64,000 bases of DNA from Diplodia intermedia (lineage: Eukaryota > Ascomycota > Dothideomycetes > Botryosphaeriales > Botryosphaeriaceae). Position 1 is the first letter of the stretch. Every line of letters starts with the position of its first letter. The stretch spans positions 124,001 through 188,000 of the forward strand of contig JAKEKT010000050.1 of the NCBI GenBank assembly GCA_021495925.1, given 5' to 3'. A program made the translations under genes and the position numbers. The notes below the pieces were generated by a model. The model had not been told where the DNA came from. It saw only the letters and a program-made list of their open reading frames with translations, and searched no databases. Of this stretch, positions 29,758-42,850 are shown one piece after another.

Positions 29758-32215
29758 GCGGAGGGAGAGTTGAAAGCTTGAAGGAAAGCCTTTTGTGACG
29801 GATTTTCTTGTGTGATGTGAACTTTGCAGCCTTTTTTCGATTTGTAAATATTATACCACGGGAGGAAGCTATTCGCTTTGTTTGGAGATTTTGAGCTAGG
29901 AAGGAAAGGAAAGTAGAGAGTCATTTGATCGAAAGAGAAGAACATTGTCCCCCAAAGTACCTGTCCTCGCTGCTAAAGGCCTATTTTCCTTGTGTTACCC
30001 ATCTGTTGCTGGTGTTTTTCGTCCGCCCTCCTCGCCCCCTCACCCCTCCACCCCTCCTAACCCGAGCCCCATCCCCTGACTGCTGATCTCAATTTCCTTT
30101 GTCTATCCCCCCTTACCGAGTCCTATGGACTGTGCTTTGCACTCTGCTCTTTTTCCTTGTGTACTTTGCTGTTGCTTTTTGGAGATGTGTATGCGTGTGT
30201 ACTAATACGTAATATTGCGTACCAACGACCCGGATCTTTGTCATTGGAAAGATGATTCCATTCTCATGTATTGTGCTGGATGGATTTGATGCCCGAGGAA
30301 CATTGGATGTCGTATCTTAATACTGAAGAAGAGAGTACGCATGCGGGGACAATGACATGTATGCTCAAACGGGCAGGCACATGGTGGTGCTGTTCGGTTT
30401 TTTATGGTGAAAGAAGTCTTTCTTGGCGAATGCTGCAAGTTTAATGTCTGGCTGTATTCCCTATAGCTGAGTGTAACATTACTCTGCGTTACTATCGTCG
30501 CGGGGAATTTTGGAATGTTGCTGTTCCTGCGTAGGCAGCCAAGTAGCAAATATACCTAGAAGTGTATGATTTCGATGTTGACCATCAGGTCTGGAAAATT
30601 GCATAATCAGCCAGCTAAGACACAAACAGTCATATTGAGCGCTACATCCTCAAGCTCCATTAAATATGACACAGAAAGTAAGGAGTAAGTGAGAAAACAC
30701 GGAAGCCGCAAAAATTTATCCCAGAAAGGGGTTTCGACGAGATCGATATGTATTCTTGCTGATAGTCCCTTGTACATACCTACTGCCCGAGTCAATAGAT
30801 CCTTCACCCCACCATTATCCCATCCTATTCCACTTGCACAGCAGAACCGGAGCCCTAGACACAAGACACACCAGAAGGCCAACAGGGACCCAAACATCTT
30901 CACATTAGCAAAGTCACCCTTGTCCTCGAAAGGTGCACAACCTACTCTACCCTATCCCCGCCCTCATCCCCATCAAACACCCCAACCACCCGCAGCAGAA
31001 CCACCACCAAGCCCTTTCCCCATCCACCCTCACTCCACCACCACCACCACCACCTGATCCGACCCAAACAACCGCCCCTCCCCTCCCCGCCTCCCCCGTA
31101 CCACACAACCAAACCACCAAACCACCAACCATCCAGCCACACAACCACGCCACACCACACCACTCCACGCCCCGCCCCGCCCCGCCGTCCTCCTCACCGC
31201 CCGCCCACCCAACCGACCACATCTACCCGAGACACCCAAGCAAACATGAACCCCACCCCACCACCCCTTGCATAAACGGATGGCGGGGATCGAGGGGACA
31301 AGCAAAAATTCCGTGGCTCCACCGCCTTGTTGTCTCGTCTCAGGTCGCCGCCGCCGCCGCCCCCTCCGGTAGCCACCACCCCCCCCCGCGCGCCTGATCG
31401 TCCGGCAGCCACCCCCCGTTGTCTCTGATATCTGGTCCGCGCGCCCTGTACAACCTCTATCTTTACATCTTCATACCGCTTCCCGCTTTGCGCTACTGCT
31501 GCGGCGGGGGCAGAGGCAGAGGCAGGGGCAGATTCCGGCAATGGTAACAATCACACGGACATGTCTCGAAGTCGCAACAACCCATGGCTGCACGACGACG
31601 ACGGATGGATAGGGCGGTGTGTGTGTGTGTGTGTGTGTGTATGTATCACCCAAAACAAAACGGTAGAGCAGAGCAGAGCAGTCATGACGATCATATCATA
31701 CGTTTCCAATTAACCTAAATACCTCCCATTCTTCCATCAGGCATAGGTACTTCTTCTCCTTCTTCTTCTTCTTCCTTAGCAGCCTAATGCTCTCTCCATC
31801 CCTTGGACTATACTCAATCCCGCCGGTGCTGCTGTCCCAATATTATTATACTCGGGGAGAGAGAGGAAACAAAAAAGAACCCATAGTGTTCTGTTCCACC
31901 AGCCCAAACCAGCTCTAGTGACCTCGCAAGGTAAGCAAAGTTCCAAATAAAAAAAGGGACCCAGCATGCATGCATGTATAGTAGAGAAAGGAAAACAAGA
32001 AAAAAAAATGGGAAAAACAGCCACCCCGTGCTCATGCTTCCGTGTATGTGTGTATGTGCAACAGCAGCGAATGCACATCGATGCCAAGAGTAAAGATCCC
32101 TCGAAGCCGTAGTAAAAAAAAAGCCCACTTTTTATTCGATAAAACGCCGATTCCATGCAGACGCAAAACAGAGAGAAAACAAAAAAGGAGGAGAGGCGCA
32201 GGTTCAGGTCCTCAT
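29758..32215. other. Intergenic 29.8-32.2 kb
   Basis: About 2.5 kb between the CFEM stop and the chitin synthase stop (the genes converge). It has a (GT)n microsatellite at 31617-31640, CCACC/CACCAC-rich DNA at 30980-31200 and a GCAGAGCAGAGCAG run at about 31665-31680. Short frames here are repeat-driven and no gene is supported. Confidence 0.45.
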
Positions 32216-35200
32216 TCAGTCGGCCTGGCTCTGTCTGCGGCTGCTGGGCGGCTGCTTGGTCAGCCTCTTTCGCCTCTTGCCCTGGCTGTCGCGGCTGTCG
32301 GTGCGAGAGTGGCCCTGCTGCTGCTCGGCTCCCGCAGAGCTGGACTCGGCTGCGGTGGGGGAAGTGTTGTTGTTATCGGAAGGCATCGTGGGCTGGTGCA
32401 CCTGGACGTCGGGGACGCTGTAGACAACGGGGCTGCGGCTACGGTCGCGCGGGTCCATCAACGACGCCTGCTGCTGCTGAATCTGCATCTCGTACTCCTG
32501 GTCCATGTGCTCGCTCGTGCGGACGAAGCTGGCGCGCGCGAGCGGGCTGCGGCCCTGGCGGCCGACGCTGCCGATGGAAGCCGTGGGGCGATGGCTGGCC
32601 GGGGGCACGGTAAGGCTGGAGGCGGAGTTGCTGGCGGCAGAGTTGGAGTAAGGCGAGTTGTCGTTGGGCTGCTGGCCCCTGCTGGCCTCGGCATTGCTGT
32701 AGTCTTTCAGCTCAGCCGCCAGTGGAGAGGAACCGGGACCGGGGGACTTGGAACGCGACGAGTACATGCTGTTGTCACTGGCGACGCGCGTGTGCTGCTG
32801 GCGATCAGCCTGGTCGCGGACTGGAGAAACGTCGCGGAGGTCCTTGCGCTCGTAGTAGCCGTAGTTGGAGCTATCGAGCGAGTCAATAGACTCGTGGAAA
32901 CCAGGCTTGCCTTGACTGATGGGCCCGTACTGTGCATCGCTAGGACCCTGCTCATAGAAAGCACCACCTGCCGGACGCTGAGCAGCCTGGGCGAGGTGGT
33001 AGGCCGCGACGCCCTCGACGTCCATGACGGATTCGACACGGCGAGGCATGTAGATCGAGTTGTTGCCACCCGAAGTCTGCGTAACGAACGAATCGAAGGA
33101 TTCGCGAGGGTGGAGCGGCAGGCGCGGCGCGTTCGGGTCGCGAGGAAGCATATCTGGGAGCGTGAGACCAGAATCGTTTCCTTGCTCGTACCAACCTCCT
33201 GGAAGCCTGTTCGCAGGCGCGAAACGACCCTCCAAGTGGTCCGACGGCTGGAGCGGAAGCTGGGCCGGACGCCCATCCTTCTTCGACTTCTGGCGTGCAA
33301 CCTGGACGGCGGGCTTGAACGTCTCGGGAACCACGTTGAGGTCGTCGCCAGTCGCTTCGGCATGCTCGATGGCAGCCTGGGGAGTCGTGCTGCTGTCGGC
33401 CGATCCGGCGTCGGCACGGGGACCACCCCAGGTGCGCTGTCCAGCAGTGAAGATTCCGTAAACCATGTAGCACCAGTTGAAGAAGGGGTTCACGACGAAC
33501 ATGATGGGGTAGAGCATGATCTTGTAACGCCCGAGCATGGCGCCGAAGTAGAGCATGAGAACCCAGTTGAGGCCGAGAGACACGGCGATGAAACCGACGG
33601 GCAAGTTCGAAATCTTCTGGGAAGTGGTGATGATGGAGATGACCATGATGAAGAAAAGCAGGGCCGTCGTCCGGATGGTGTTTTGCATGAAGCGAACAAT
33701 GCAAAGGATGGTGTATCGTTTCCACAGGCGGATATCCGTAAGCATGCAAACCTCGTTGGTGATGAATCCCAGGAACCAGCGGCGACGCTGCTTGAGCAGA
33801 CTCTTGTACGTTTGGACGGCCTCGGTCTTGCAGAAAGCACCAGTGTTCATCTGGATCTGGTACCGCTCCTTTGCTCCGATCATGAACAAGTGAGTCAGCC
33901 AGCGATCCTCGCCCAAGTGGCACTTGCCGTAGTCAAAGAGATCCTCGCACTGCTCGGCCTTGTCGGCGAAGTAGTACTTGGCCATCTTACGGAAGGCAGA
34001 GAAACGCAGGATGGTGAGGGCACCGGGCAAGCACGTGACGGCTCCGCAGCCGGACTCGACCGAACGCTCGAAAAGCTGGCCGTGGATGTACTCCATGTCC
34101 TGCAGGATGGTGATAAGACTGTTCTTCTCGGTAGTAGAGGTGATGACGCCAGTCATGGCCAACATGTTCTGTTTGCTTCCGGGCTTGAGCTCCATTTCGT
34201 ACATGAAGTTCTGGATGCAAACCTTGTCCAGAATGCAGTCCGAGTCGATGAACAGCACGAAGAGGTTGTCGTTGCGCTTGAGGTACTCGGAGTAGATTTT
34301 GTCGATGAGCTTGTAGGTACTCTTCTGACAGTGGCGCTTGCCGCCGTGCTTGAACCGGGAGACGGTGATGCGGCAGCTGCGGTAGGTGACGTCGATGCTC
34401 TTGGGGTATGTGTCCAGGGTCAGCGGCACGCCAAGCTTCTCGATAGTGTTCAGGTAAAGCTCGTCCTCCTGGTCACCGTCGAAAGAGAGGAAGATGTGCA
34501 GGCACGAGGGCGGGTATTCGCAGTCGACCAGGGAGTCGCAGGTGCGCATGAGAACTTCGGGCATTTCCTTGTAGCAGGGCAAGATGATGACGACCTTGGG
34601 AGCGGAAGACTCGTCCAAGACATGCTTGATCCTCTTTGTGCGACCGATGGAGTGTGTCACCAGCTGGAAAACACAGAACAGCCAAGGAATGGTGAGCAGA
34701 CCGGCGAAGGACCAGAAGGCGAACCACTGGAAGAATTCGACCATGACCTTGGGGAAGGTCTGGGTGACCTGAGAAGGAAGCGGGAGAGTGACGACCATGA
34801 TGGGCAGGAAGATACATCTAGCGATCTGGTTAGTCGCTGATATGGAACATGGATAGCGGGGCCACATACCTGAGCAGAGTGAAGACGATACTGATGATGA
34901 CGGCCAGAACCTTGATGCTGGTGGTCTCGGCCTTCTGGTACACCTTGACGAGGCAGTACAGGAAAGCGGCGACCCAGAGGAACCATTCGAGAAGGGCCAT
35001 GAGCATGACTCCGCCAACAATGGCGCAGTATACGATCTGGGAGAAACGTCAGTGGGGCGGCACTCGGGCTGCGGGCGAGGCAACTCACGTCCTTGACGGG
35101 CCACGGGTCGGTGATGGCAATGACGCCATTCTCGTTTGCCTCGCGGGCCACCAGGCCCAAGGCTTCGCGCAACATGTTTACGGGCACAAAGCGAAGGTGG

Positions 35201-35280
35201 GGGTTGGAAGGGTCGAAGCGAGTGACAGGGTGGTGGGTCAAGCGGAGGGAAGAAAGAGCATGTAAAGTAGGCGGGCGCAA
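32216..35280 (-). CDS. Chitin synthase, probably class VI
   Basis: Three exons, 35280-35089, 35036-34870 and 34817-32216, encode 986 aa. Both introns are 52 nt with good donor and acceptor sites, and each junction keeps the frame (WPVKD/IVYCAI and TLLR/CIFLP). Membrane segments lie at the N-terminus (IVYCAIVGGVMLMALLEW, LAVIISIVFTLL, FWSFAGLLTIPWLFCVFQ) and after the catalytic core (TALLFFIMVISIITT, VGFIAVSLGLNWVLMLYF, IMLYPIMFVVNPFFNWCYM). The catalytic motifs are DSDC (about 311), EDRWL (about 423) and QRRRW (about 463), which identify a family-2 glycosyltransferase making chitin from UDP-GlcNAc at the plasma membrane. EDRWLTHL with QRRRWFLGFITNEV and the lack of a myosin motor point to class VI rather than IV or V. 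The last 350 residues are polar, Ser/Gln-rich and likely disordered. The start could be the internal Met at residue 36. Confidence 0.92.
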
Positions 35281-38238
35281 TCCAGGCGGCGAAGAATTAG
35301 GGTTGGCAGAGGGCCGACTGCTTCAGGCGGGGGGTTAGCGTGTTTATGCCAAACGGGGCAGCGTATTTTTGGAGCAGGGAGGCAGCGCCCGGGACTGGAG
35401 AAGCAGGAAAGAAAGGCGGTGGTTGAGGGCTGCACTGACGTGGGCGAGGGCGCTCAATTGTAGCACGGCAGATGCGCTTGCTACCCGTCTGGCGGGCGTG
35501 TCGCACAGCGCTAGAAAAGAAGAAAACGAGAAGGGCGCGGGTATGCCGGACGGAGCCCGCGGCGGCTGGTCCTTTTGTTCTCGAAGGGCCAGAGCAGGCG
35601 CCACCGTCTTGGTGCGCTGGAATGTCTCGTATCGCGCGGGTGGAGCGCGAGGCAGCGGCGGCGGGTGCACGATCAGCTGCGAGATCTGCGGGCGCGTCGA
35701 CGGCTAGCGGCGATCTTGAGGACGGGCAAACGAAAGACTGAGGGTGGAGGAGAGAGCTTTGCGGCCAGGCGGCTCTCGAGCAGTAGAAGAATCAGGCAGG
35801 CGACCCCTCTGCTGCAGCGACCAGGCTCGCCATGCTGGGATATAACGGCCGGCCGCAAGAGGCCCCTCGTCCGCCGCCATGCTGGATGCAGAGGCTGGCT
35901 AACGGCAGCAATATCTTGGCGGTCGTGTATGCGCACTGCGGGCCTGCTACCACGGCACCATCGACACGGCTCGTGTGCATGCGCTGCGCAGGGGTCCCCG
36001 GGGCGCGCGCCAGCAGACCAGCGCCCGCGGCGAGGCGAGGAACGCGCAGCCAGTCGCAGCCCGTGGAATGCCCGTCGCGCTGCTCGAGTGCTCTACGCGC
36101 GCTGCGCCGACGATCACCACCTCACGCGCGCGCTCGCCGTGATCCGCAGCCAGCGCCACGGGCGGGCGCGGGTGGTGCCTGGCGGTAGGAGGGCTTCGGG
36201 TGTGCTGGCATGGCGTCAAGTCGTTTGGCAGCGCTCGCTTGATGGCGGGAGGCGCGCACTGGCTGGCTTCCCCGGCCGCGGTGGAGCCTGCCGCATTTGG
36301 CCGGCCAGCGTTTGAGCCCAGCGAGCTCGGGCAATCAGGACTCGCCCGCCGCGTCGCACCACCGCAAATGCGACCGCGAGCCGCCAAAAATAGCCCTCGC
36401 TGCGCCCGTTCAGGAATCTCCACCACCAATGCCGTCCCGTCCACGCGCGCCCAGCCCCGCCGCCCCTCGTCGCCCGCCGGCTCTCGGCCACTCCTCTCCC
36501 TACCGGCGCGCACGTTCCTGAGAGCCGCATCTTTTGAGTTTTCGACGAGATTTTCCCGGATGTCGGGTGCCATGCATGTTCCCACGCCGCGGCTGACAGC
36601 AGCCTCCAGCGAGCTGAGCACCGCCGGGTCGGGCGGGCAGGCAATAGTGGCAGCCGGCATCAGTGGGCGCCTTGCCAGCATCTCCCCGGGCTCGTGGCGG
36701 TAGCTCCATCGGCTGCTGCAAATCATCGACCCTGAGCGCTCTGGCCTCGCCATCAACCTCCGACCCTCCGCTCACCGCACTCTTTGGGCCTCCCCCGTCG
36801 CTGCCGCGCAAGCTGGGGGAGCGCCCGCCGGGAACAGGCAGTCCGCTATTGTTTCCTGTTTCATCAAGCTGCGACAAGCCCGCCTTGACCAGTCTGCTGC
36901 CGATCCATGGCCCGGATCTGTCCACCACGTCCCTGGCGCGCAGACCCTCTACTTCATCACTCCAGATGACGCCGCTAGCTCATCACTCTTCCAAATCCCC
37001 CAGCTGCTGCTGCCGCGTGAAACATTCGGTCGAGGCAATGTAATTTCATCACGCCGCCACAAATTGCAGGCATCGTCACGCAGGCTGCGCCTCGGGCCAA
37101 CGCTCCACGCTGGCGCACGCCTCTTCGCTCAGCAAAGCGGATGCGGCGCAGGCTACGATACTGAACTGCCTCGCCAGGACTAAGCCGGCGCTGGCGGGGT
37201 TCCTGGCTTGTCGGCCGTGCGGTTTGGCGTCGCACTACCTCGCTGCGTGCTGCTGCTAAACGCCCGAGCCCGACGCCCGCATCTTAGCGCCATCTTGGCC
37301 AACTTCAACGAACCTCAACTTGACCTACTTTCATCACTTGCCAGGTGCTTTTGCCTGCTTCTTGTCCGACGGCGGTTTCTTAAAGCAAGCACTCTCCAAC
37401 GCGCTCGCAGGAGAGATGCATCCGGCATCATTTCATCTCCACAACAGTCCCGCCGTCCAAAATGCAGTCAGTGCTGAGGCAACCGTTCTATTGCCGACGC
37501 CAAGCTACGTGATCGTATCGGATCCATTATTCGCACCACTTTTGACTCAAGTGCATGCCTAGCAGGTATTTCTGGTCGAATCGTTCAGCTAGTGGCTGTT
37601 TGTACCAAACATTGCGTTTCTGACGCTTGGGTGTGCACAACAGCGACATGATGAGCAGCACTCCCCCCAGACCATGAACGAATCGTCTGACCAGGAACTG
37701 AATGCGGCCGTGATGAACAGCTTAGCGAAGACTCAACCGACATCCAAAGCGCCAGGACGAAGAAAGCGGCGCGGAGAGTGCGCTTGACCGCACCTCTTCC
37801 CTTCCTTCAGCGCATCCTTCCGAGCCTCGACGGCCTGGTTCACGTCCGCTTCTCAAGCAGGTAGCTTGACGTCTCCGAGTCCTCGAAACTGGGGTCTTTC
37901 TTCGAACCGCACCCCATTCCACCAGCTCCAAAAGATTCTTTCTTCGCTCCAATCGCCACCTTTCACTAAACTAGAATGCGACTAGCTTGGCTATTGTTCT
38001 CGAATCACTAAATGACACAGTTCAAGAGCGCCAGCCCATTTTTGGCAGCCCGCTTATCTCGCCTATATTTGACCCTTCATATTGGTCCAATGGCTCAGAA
38101 ATGCTCTGCGGTATAACTTCTCTTTATTTTCTGCCTAGAGGTATCCAACCACTATAGTCTGTTCTCGGTCCTCATTGCTAAATGTAAGGAAAAGAAGCCT
38201 TAGTACAGTGAGTCTGTACAGGTAGAAACATTCCCCCT
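35281..38238. other. Intergenic region upstream of the chitin synthase
   Basis: About 3 kb without a supported gene. Its first 1.5 kb is very GC-rich, so long open frames occur by chance on both strands (plus 35575-36315, minus 35947-36756). None has a domain, hydrophobic pattern or conserved block. The last 1 kb is AT-richer. Confidence 0.4.
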
Positions 38239-39509
38239 TTACAGAGTAACAACCAACTTCTTCGCCGATACACCTCCCTTCAGAATATCAAACGCCTTCT
38301 GCAAATTCTCCAACCCCTCCCCAACAACCTCGGGCCTAGGCATGCACTTAACTCTGCCATCCTCAAGCGCCTTTGGCAAAAACTGCTCGAACACCACCGG
38401 ACCCACCGCCGTCTTCCCACTCATACTCCCCCACATCCAGCCGCACTCGACGCCCTCGGGCAGCTTCCCCTTCAACTCCTCGGGCAAAAACCTCACACTC
38501 GAAATGAACCTCCTCCCATCCGTCTTCACCTTGCCCGCAATCTCGACGCACGCCTCGATCGCACCCCCCACGCTCGCCGCGTCGAAGATACCCGCAAACC
38601 TCCTCCCCTCAAACGCCTCGACGATCTTCGCGACGACGCCCTCGTCGCGGTAGTCGAACGCCCGCGCCGTGCCCAGGCCTTCGGTCGTGTACGTCGCGTT
38701 CGCCGCCGACGCGACCCCCCACACCTCGTAGCCGGCGTTGCGCGCCAGCTGCGCCGCGCAGCTCCCCACGCTGCTCGCCGTGCCCCACACCAGCAGCACC
38801 TCTTTTTCTCCCTTCTCCTCGGCAGCAGCAGCATCGACGAACGGCAGCCTCAGCCCCATGTGCTCCTTCTCGAACAGGCCCGCCGTCGCGGTGCCCGTGG
38901 CGAGCGGCAGCACGGCGGCGTCGGCGAAGGACACGTTGGGCGGGAGCTTGGTCACGAGGGGCGGCCGCTGCTTCACGTACCGCTGGAAGGCGCCGCCGGA
39001 CGCCTCCTTGGTGTCGAAGCCCGGCGTGAGGGCCAGCACGCGGTCGCCGACGGCGTAGGCGTGTTGGTCCGGCCCGATGGCGTGGACGGTGCCGGCGGCG
39101 TCGTTCTGGTGGGTCTCGTATCAATTTTTTTTATTCTTTTTTTCTTCTTTCTCTACTTTTCTTTTTTTTCGGGTGCTGGTAGTGGAGTGTGTGATGAAGA
39201 AAGAGGAAAGGGAGAGGGATGGAAAAGGAAAGGGAGGTTTACGCCGAGGATCCATGGGTAGGGAAGGGGGTAGAATGCCGTTTCTTGGAGAAACCAGCTG
39301 CGTGGAGCGGTGGTTAGCTTGGTAAGTTTCACCTCAGTTCGGCCATTGGGGTGAAATGGGACGTACTCAACGGGGTTCACGGCTACGGCGCCGACCTTGA
39401 TGATGATTTCATCGCCGACGGGCTCGGGGAAGGGCGCTTCCTTGACTTCGAGCGGGTAGGCTTTCTCGGAAGTGAGCCAGGCGGCTTCGTTCTTGGGCTG
39501 AGTGGCCAT
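38239..39509 (-). CDS. Medium-chain reductase (zinc-free ADH/enoyl-reductase-like)
   Basis: Three exons, 39509-39367, 39297-39243 and 39105-38239, encode 354 aa. Splicing yields the family N-terminus: AVAVNPVD/WFLQETAFYPLPYPWILG/NDAAGTVHAIG. The second intron (137 nt) carries long T-rich tracts. The catalytic GroES-like fold is followed by a nucleotide-binding fold with LVWGTASSVGSCAAQLARNAGYEVWG. It lacks the usual zinc-binding Cys/His set. The closest known forms are the fungal MDR proteins related to toxD and polyketide trans-enoyl reductases, which use NADPH to reduce carbon-carbon double bonds or carbonyls. No polyketide synthase is nearby, so a stand-alone reductase is likely. The WILG/NDAAG junction differs from the usual GEDVAGT (here ND). 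Confidence 0.85.
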
Positions 39510-40148
39510 TCTGAAGATGATGAGGCTGATATATGGTAAGCAGGCGGAGGCGGAGAGACCTGAGAGAAGCTTGTGTGGCGGAAAGATGCTGACCTACGCC
39601 TAGCTGACGAGATTTATATGTGCCTGGAATCCCAATCGCACGCATCAAGCATTTTCCAGATGCGGTACGACCATCAGCGCCGCAAATCCTGTTCAGCAAC
39701 TGGTGCCGGACTTAGTGCGGCGTTAACTTGTCCCGCGTATAGGGTGGTGCTGGTAACGCCGCCAACTTCATCCCCCGCCCCGCGGCGTAAGCACTAGCTG
39801 TTGCTTCTTCACTTCCAAGCCGGAGGAGCAAGTCTTAGCCCCCCCATCGCACGTGCAAGGCTATATTCGAAGCGATATTGGCGCAAACGATGTTGGGATT
39901 ACAAAGCCGGAAACTCCTATATCCGTGGACGGTTGTACCTCAGTACATGGGGGCGTCGGCGCCTATGCACGAGACGGAGCTTTCAATTGCACCGGCCTGG
40001 AGATTTGGGGTTCGGGCGGGTACAGAGTTAGGCCGTACATGCCACACTCTTTCCCCTTTTCACTGGTCACTGATAGTCAATGCTGTCTGCGGAGGCCGAA
40101 AAAAACTCAATTCGCGTTTGAAGAACGCTTTCAACTCGACTCATGCCC
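39510..40148. other. Spacer between reductase and GH5 genes
   Basis: About 640 bp. It holds the upstream region of the reductase gene and the 3' flank of the GH5 gene. No gene or repeat is seen. Confidence 0.4.
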
Positions 40149-41366
40149 TCAAGGACCTTGGGTAACATCGAACATGGCGCCCAGAATGTCGGGGAAGCTG
40201 GTGTTCCTCCACGCACTCCAATCCTTATTCACCAACCCAAACGTCTCCTCGAAATCCGTCTGGCCGTCGCGGATGTAGTACGTGCCCTGCAGCGCCCAGA
40301 AGGCCCAATCGGCATCGTTGGCGGTCATGTAGTCGACCAGACAGGTATAGTACGCAATCTCGTCGGCGGACGGCGTGTCCAGGTTCCAGCCGAACTCGCT
40401 CAGCCACAGCGGGCCGGTGTAGTCGTTGCCCTCGGCCAGCAGGTAGCCCGTCTTGTCGCCCATCTGCGCCTGGTGGTCGGCGCAGTCGGCGTACGACCAC
40501 GACCACTGGTAGTTGTGGAACTCCCACACGACCTTGTCGGGGAAGGCCGAGCGGTCGAGCGGGTTGCCGTACAGGAAAGAGAGATCCGTCGCGTACGCCG
40601 GCCCGCCGACGACGAGCAGCAGGTCGGCGTTGGCGGCGTGGATGGCGTCCAGCCCCTGCCCGACGTACGTGTACCAGTCGGCGTGGTCGCTGCCGCTGTC
40701 CTGCCCCGACCCGGCGCGCAGCTCGTTGCGCAGCGACATGCCGACGACGTTGGCGTGCCCGGCCGCGAACTCGGCCATGGCGCCCAGCCCGGCCAGCCAC
40801 GCCGTCGTGTTGAAGTAGCGGCTGGCCGCGTCGTTGTAGCCCGCCGCCGCGTCCCACCAGCCGTTGCCGTCGGCGCCGCCGCAGCACCACGACGCGCGCG
40901 ACACGTGGTTGTCCAGCACCACCATGACGCCCGCCGCGCCCAGGTCGTCGACGACGCGCGCGAACGTCGACTGCGTCGTCGCGGTCTCGATCCAGGGGTT
41001 CGCGCCGACGGCGCCGTCGTAGAGCGCGTCCATGTCGGCGGCCGCGATGCCGGCGCTCTCGCCGGCCGCGCTGAAGGCGTCCGAGACGGTTTGTGAAGGG
41101 TCCAGCGCCATGTCGATCGAGTAGGTGAGCCGCACGCAGTTGAACCCGTTGGTGGCGAGCCAGTTGGCGATGCTGGACGAGGCTTGGTGGTTCAGGCCTT
41201 CCGGGATCTTGGTCTCCATGTGCCCCGCCCAGTTGGCGCAGCGCAGCTTCACGCGCGCCCCCGAGGCGTCGACGATCCACCGCCCCGAGGTGCTGAGGAC
41301 TTGGGCCGCCGCCTGCGAGGCGGTTAGGAGGCCGAGGAGGCCGAGGTGTTTGAGGCTCGTCCGCAT
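40149..41366 (-). CDS. Secreted GH5-family glycoside hydrolase (cellulase-like)
   Basis: Single exon, 405 aa. Residues 1-21 form a signal peptide ending AAA. GH5 features follow in order: RWIVDASGARVKLRCANWAGH, NGFNCVRLTYS, VMVVLDNH, the acid/base Glu in SLRNELR (about residue 215), HNYQWSW and the nucleophile Glu in WLSEFGW (about residue 324). The fold is a TIM barrel with a retaining mechanism. The NEL-type motif and the CCGG insert near residues 161-164 fit the fungal subfamily of GH5 cellulase-like enzymes, though the exact substrate (beta-1,4-glucan, mannan or glycolipid) cannot be read. The protein has no carbohydrate-binding module. Confidence 0.9.
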   Translation of the reverse strand: MRTSLKHLGLLGLLTASQAAAQVLSTSGRWIVDASGARVKLRCANWAGHMETKIPEGLNHQASSSIANWLATNGFNCVRLTYSIDMALDPSQTVSDAFSAAGESAGIAAADMDALYDGAVGANPWIETATTQSTFARVVDDLGAAGVMVVLDNHVSRASWCCGGADGNGWWDAAAGYNDAASRYFNTTAWLAGLGAMAEFAAGHANVVGMSLRNELRAGSGQDSGSDHADWYTYVGQGLDAIHAANADLLLVVGGPAYATDLSFLYGNPLDRSAFPDKVVWEFHNYQWSWSYADCADHQAQMGDKTGYLLAEGNDYTGPLWLSEFGWNLDTPSADEIAYYTCLVDYMTANDADWAFWALQGTYYIRDGQTDFEETFGLVNKDWSAWRNTSFPDILGAMFDVTQGP

Positions 41367-41423
41367 GATGTTGGTTTGAATGAGGGCCGACTAAGACTGA
41401 CGGCGGCGGGTCGTTGCGAGCCC

Positions 41424-41429
41424 TTTATA
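41424..41429 (-). promoter_or_regulatory. Putative TATA box of the GH5 gene
   Basis: TATAAA on the minus strand, 58-63 bp before the GH5 ATG. The distance is short but acceptable for fungal promoters. Confidence 0.4.
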
Positions 41430-42850
41430 CTGTCCGTGGTGCTGATCGTTGGCGATCTGCTACTACCTCGTTTCCCTGATAAATTGGGAGATCCGGGACG
41501 TTTTGTTGCATGATGGTGCGTCGTGTGGAGCCGACGGACCGGAGTCCCGTACGAGCGAAACACACCTGCCCCCACCGGGGTCGTCCATCCGTTTCCCCCC
41601 TTCAGGGAGTCTAAGCACGGTCCGAAGGTGATATTTTTGGGTCGTTTTGTTTTGCGCAGCACGCCGGATCCGCGCGGCCGGATGGATCTGCTCGAGTCAA
41701 TGTCTCAGGAGCCGATTCCCCAGCACAACTCGCCAAAGAAACTTCAGGATTCTGCCTTGTCGCGTAGCTTTTCATCCCTCCGGAAGCTTGCGTAGGCGGC
41801 GCGCTGCATGCCGTGCGAACGGCTTGGCGAGTTGTGGAGAAGACATGGTGTGGAGAGATGTCGTTGGACTGCGAGCGGTGGGCTTCTGCTTGGCGGCCTG
41901 ACGGCTCGTATCCATGCTCTTCCACACCCCTTTCCCATCAAAGCTGCAGGGATTTGCGGCGTTCATTGTAGAGTGATGGTATACAGCCATTGCCGTTTCT
42001 GGTAACTTGTATCAGTATTGTGTTGGCCACAGCATCGAAGCACAGTTCGGATAAGAAACAGTAGAGAGAACGTACCGTACCCCACTGCCTAATGACGTCA
42101 CTCTCCGGTGGGAGGGTAAACGCCTTCCCTTTATCGAATATTGGCGATAGCATCAGGTTACATTGGAGTGGGTTTAGGATGCTGCTAAGGTAGCGTGTAA
42201 TGATCATGTGAGGATTCGGGCTGTTGCCTGCACGGAGAGGAGAATCAAGGAAAAAAAGAAAGCTTGGGAGTGGCTGTTTTGCGGGGTGACCTGGTACCTA
42301 GTAGGTGGGGCAGATGGAGAACCGGCGACTGATGCTCCGAAGCCGAAGCCTTTAGCCGAAATCCAACCAGGCGTGCAGGTTGTCGGCTTCAAATGCTTGG
42401 CCATTGATATTAATATTGCTGGGGTTCCATCCGACTTGGAGAAGTAGCAGTTCATAAGTTCGCCCTGGAAAATGGGGAGATGACCCTGAAACCGCAACGT
42501 CTGGATGCCGGTGACTATTCCTAGCATCGAGGACCATGCAAATAGGAAGACCTGCACTTATAGAACCAAGCTTTCAAGATTTGGTCGGTGCAATTGAATG
42601 GTCGAATGAAATGTTAGAGTCACTGACTCGGGAAACAAGAGGCTTGATATATTCAAGATATCGAGCCGATGAAAACGTACTATCAAACTCAACAGCAGCC
42701 AATAGCCCAGCTATGGCAGGGTATAGAACACAAGTAAATGCCGTCATATCAAGATACAAAAATGCCACCGACCACACCCAAACCTCGTCCAAACAGTCGC
42801 AAAAACCAAGCGACACACCATGCACACACCCACCGCCAACTCCTCACCGA
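41430..42850. other. Intergenic 41.4-42.85 kb
   Basis: Between the GH5 promoter and the polyQ membrane gene stop. A 117-aa minus frame (42557-42204) contains FQGELMNCYFSKSDGTPAI and ends with a hydrophobic stretch. It resembles no family I know, so I do not call it a gene. The rest shows nothing. Confidence 0.35.

Noticed and set aside
32042..34840. 932-aa plus-strand open frame
   Set aside because: It is antisense to the chitin synthase. The open frame follows from strong codon bias of the sense gene, and the predicted protein has Val/Leu/Glu-rich sequence without family features.
35947..36756. 269-aa minus-strand open frame upstream of the chitin synthase
   Set aside because: Ala/Arg/Pro-rich composition typical of random GC-rich DNA, with open frames on both strands and no conserved block.
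42204..42557. 117-aa minus-strand open frame
   Set aside because: It contains a possible ordered block (GELMNCYFSKSDGTP), but the length, the hydrophobic end and the lack of any known family leave it below the standard for a gene.
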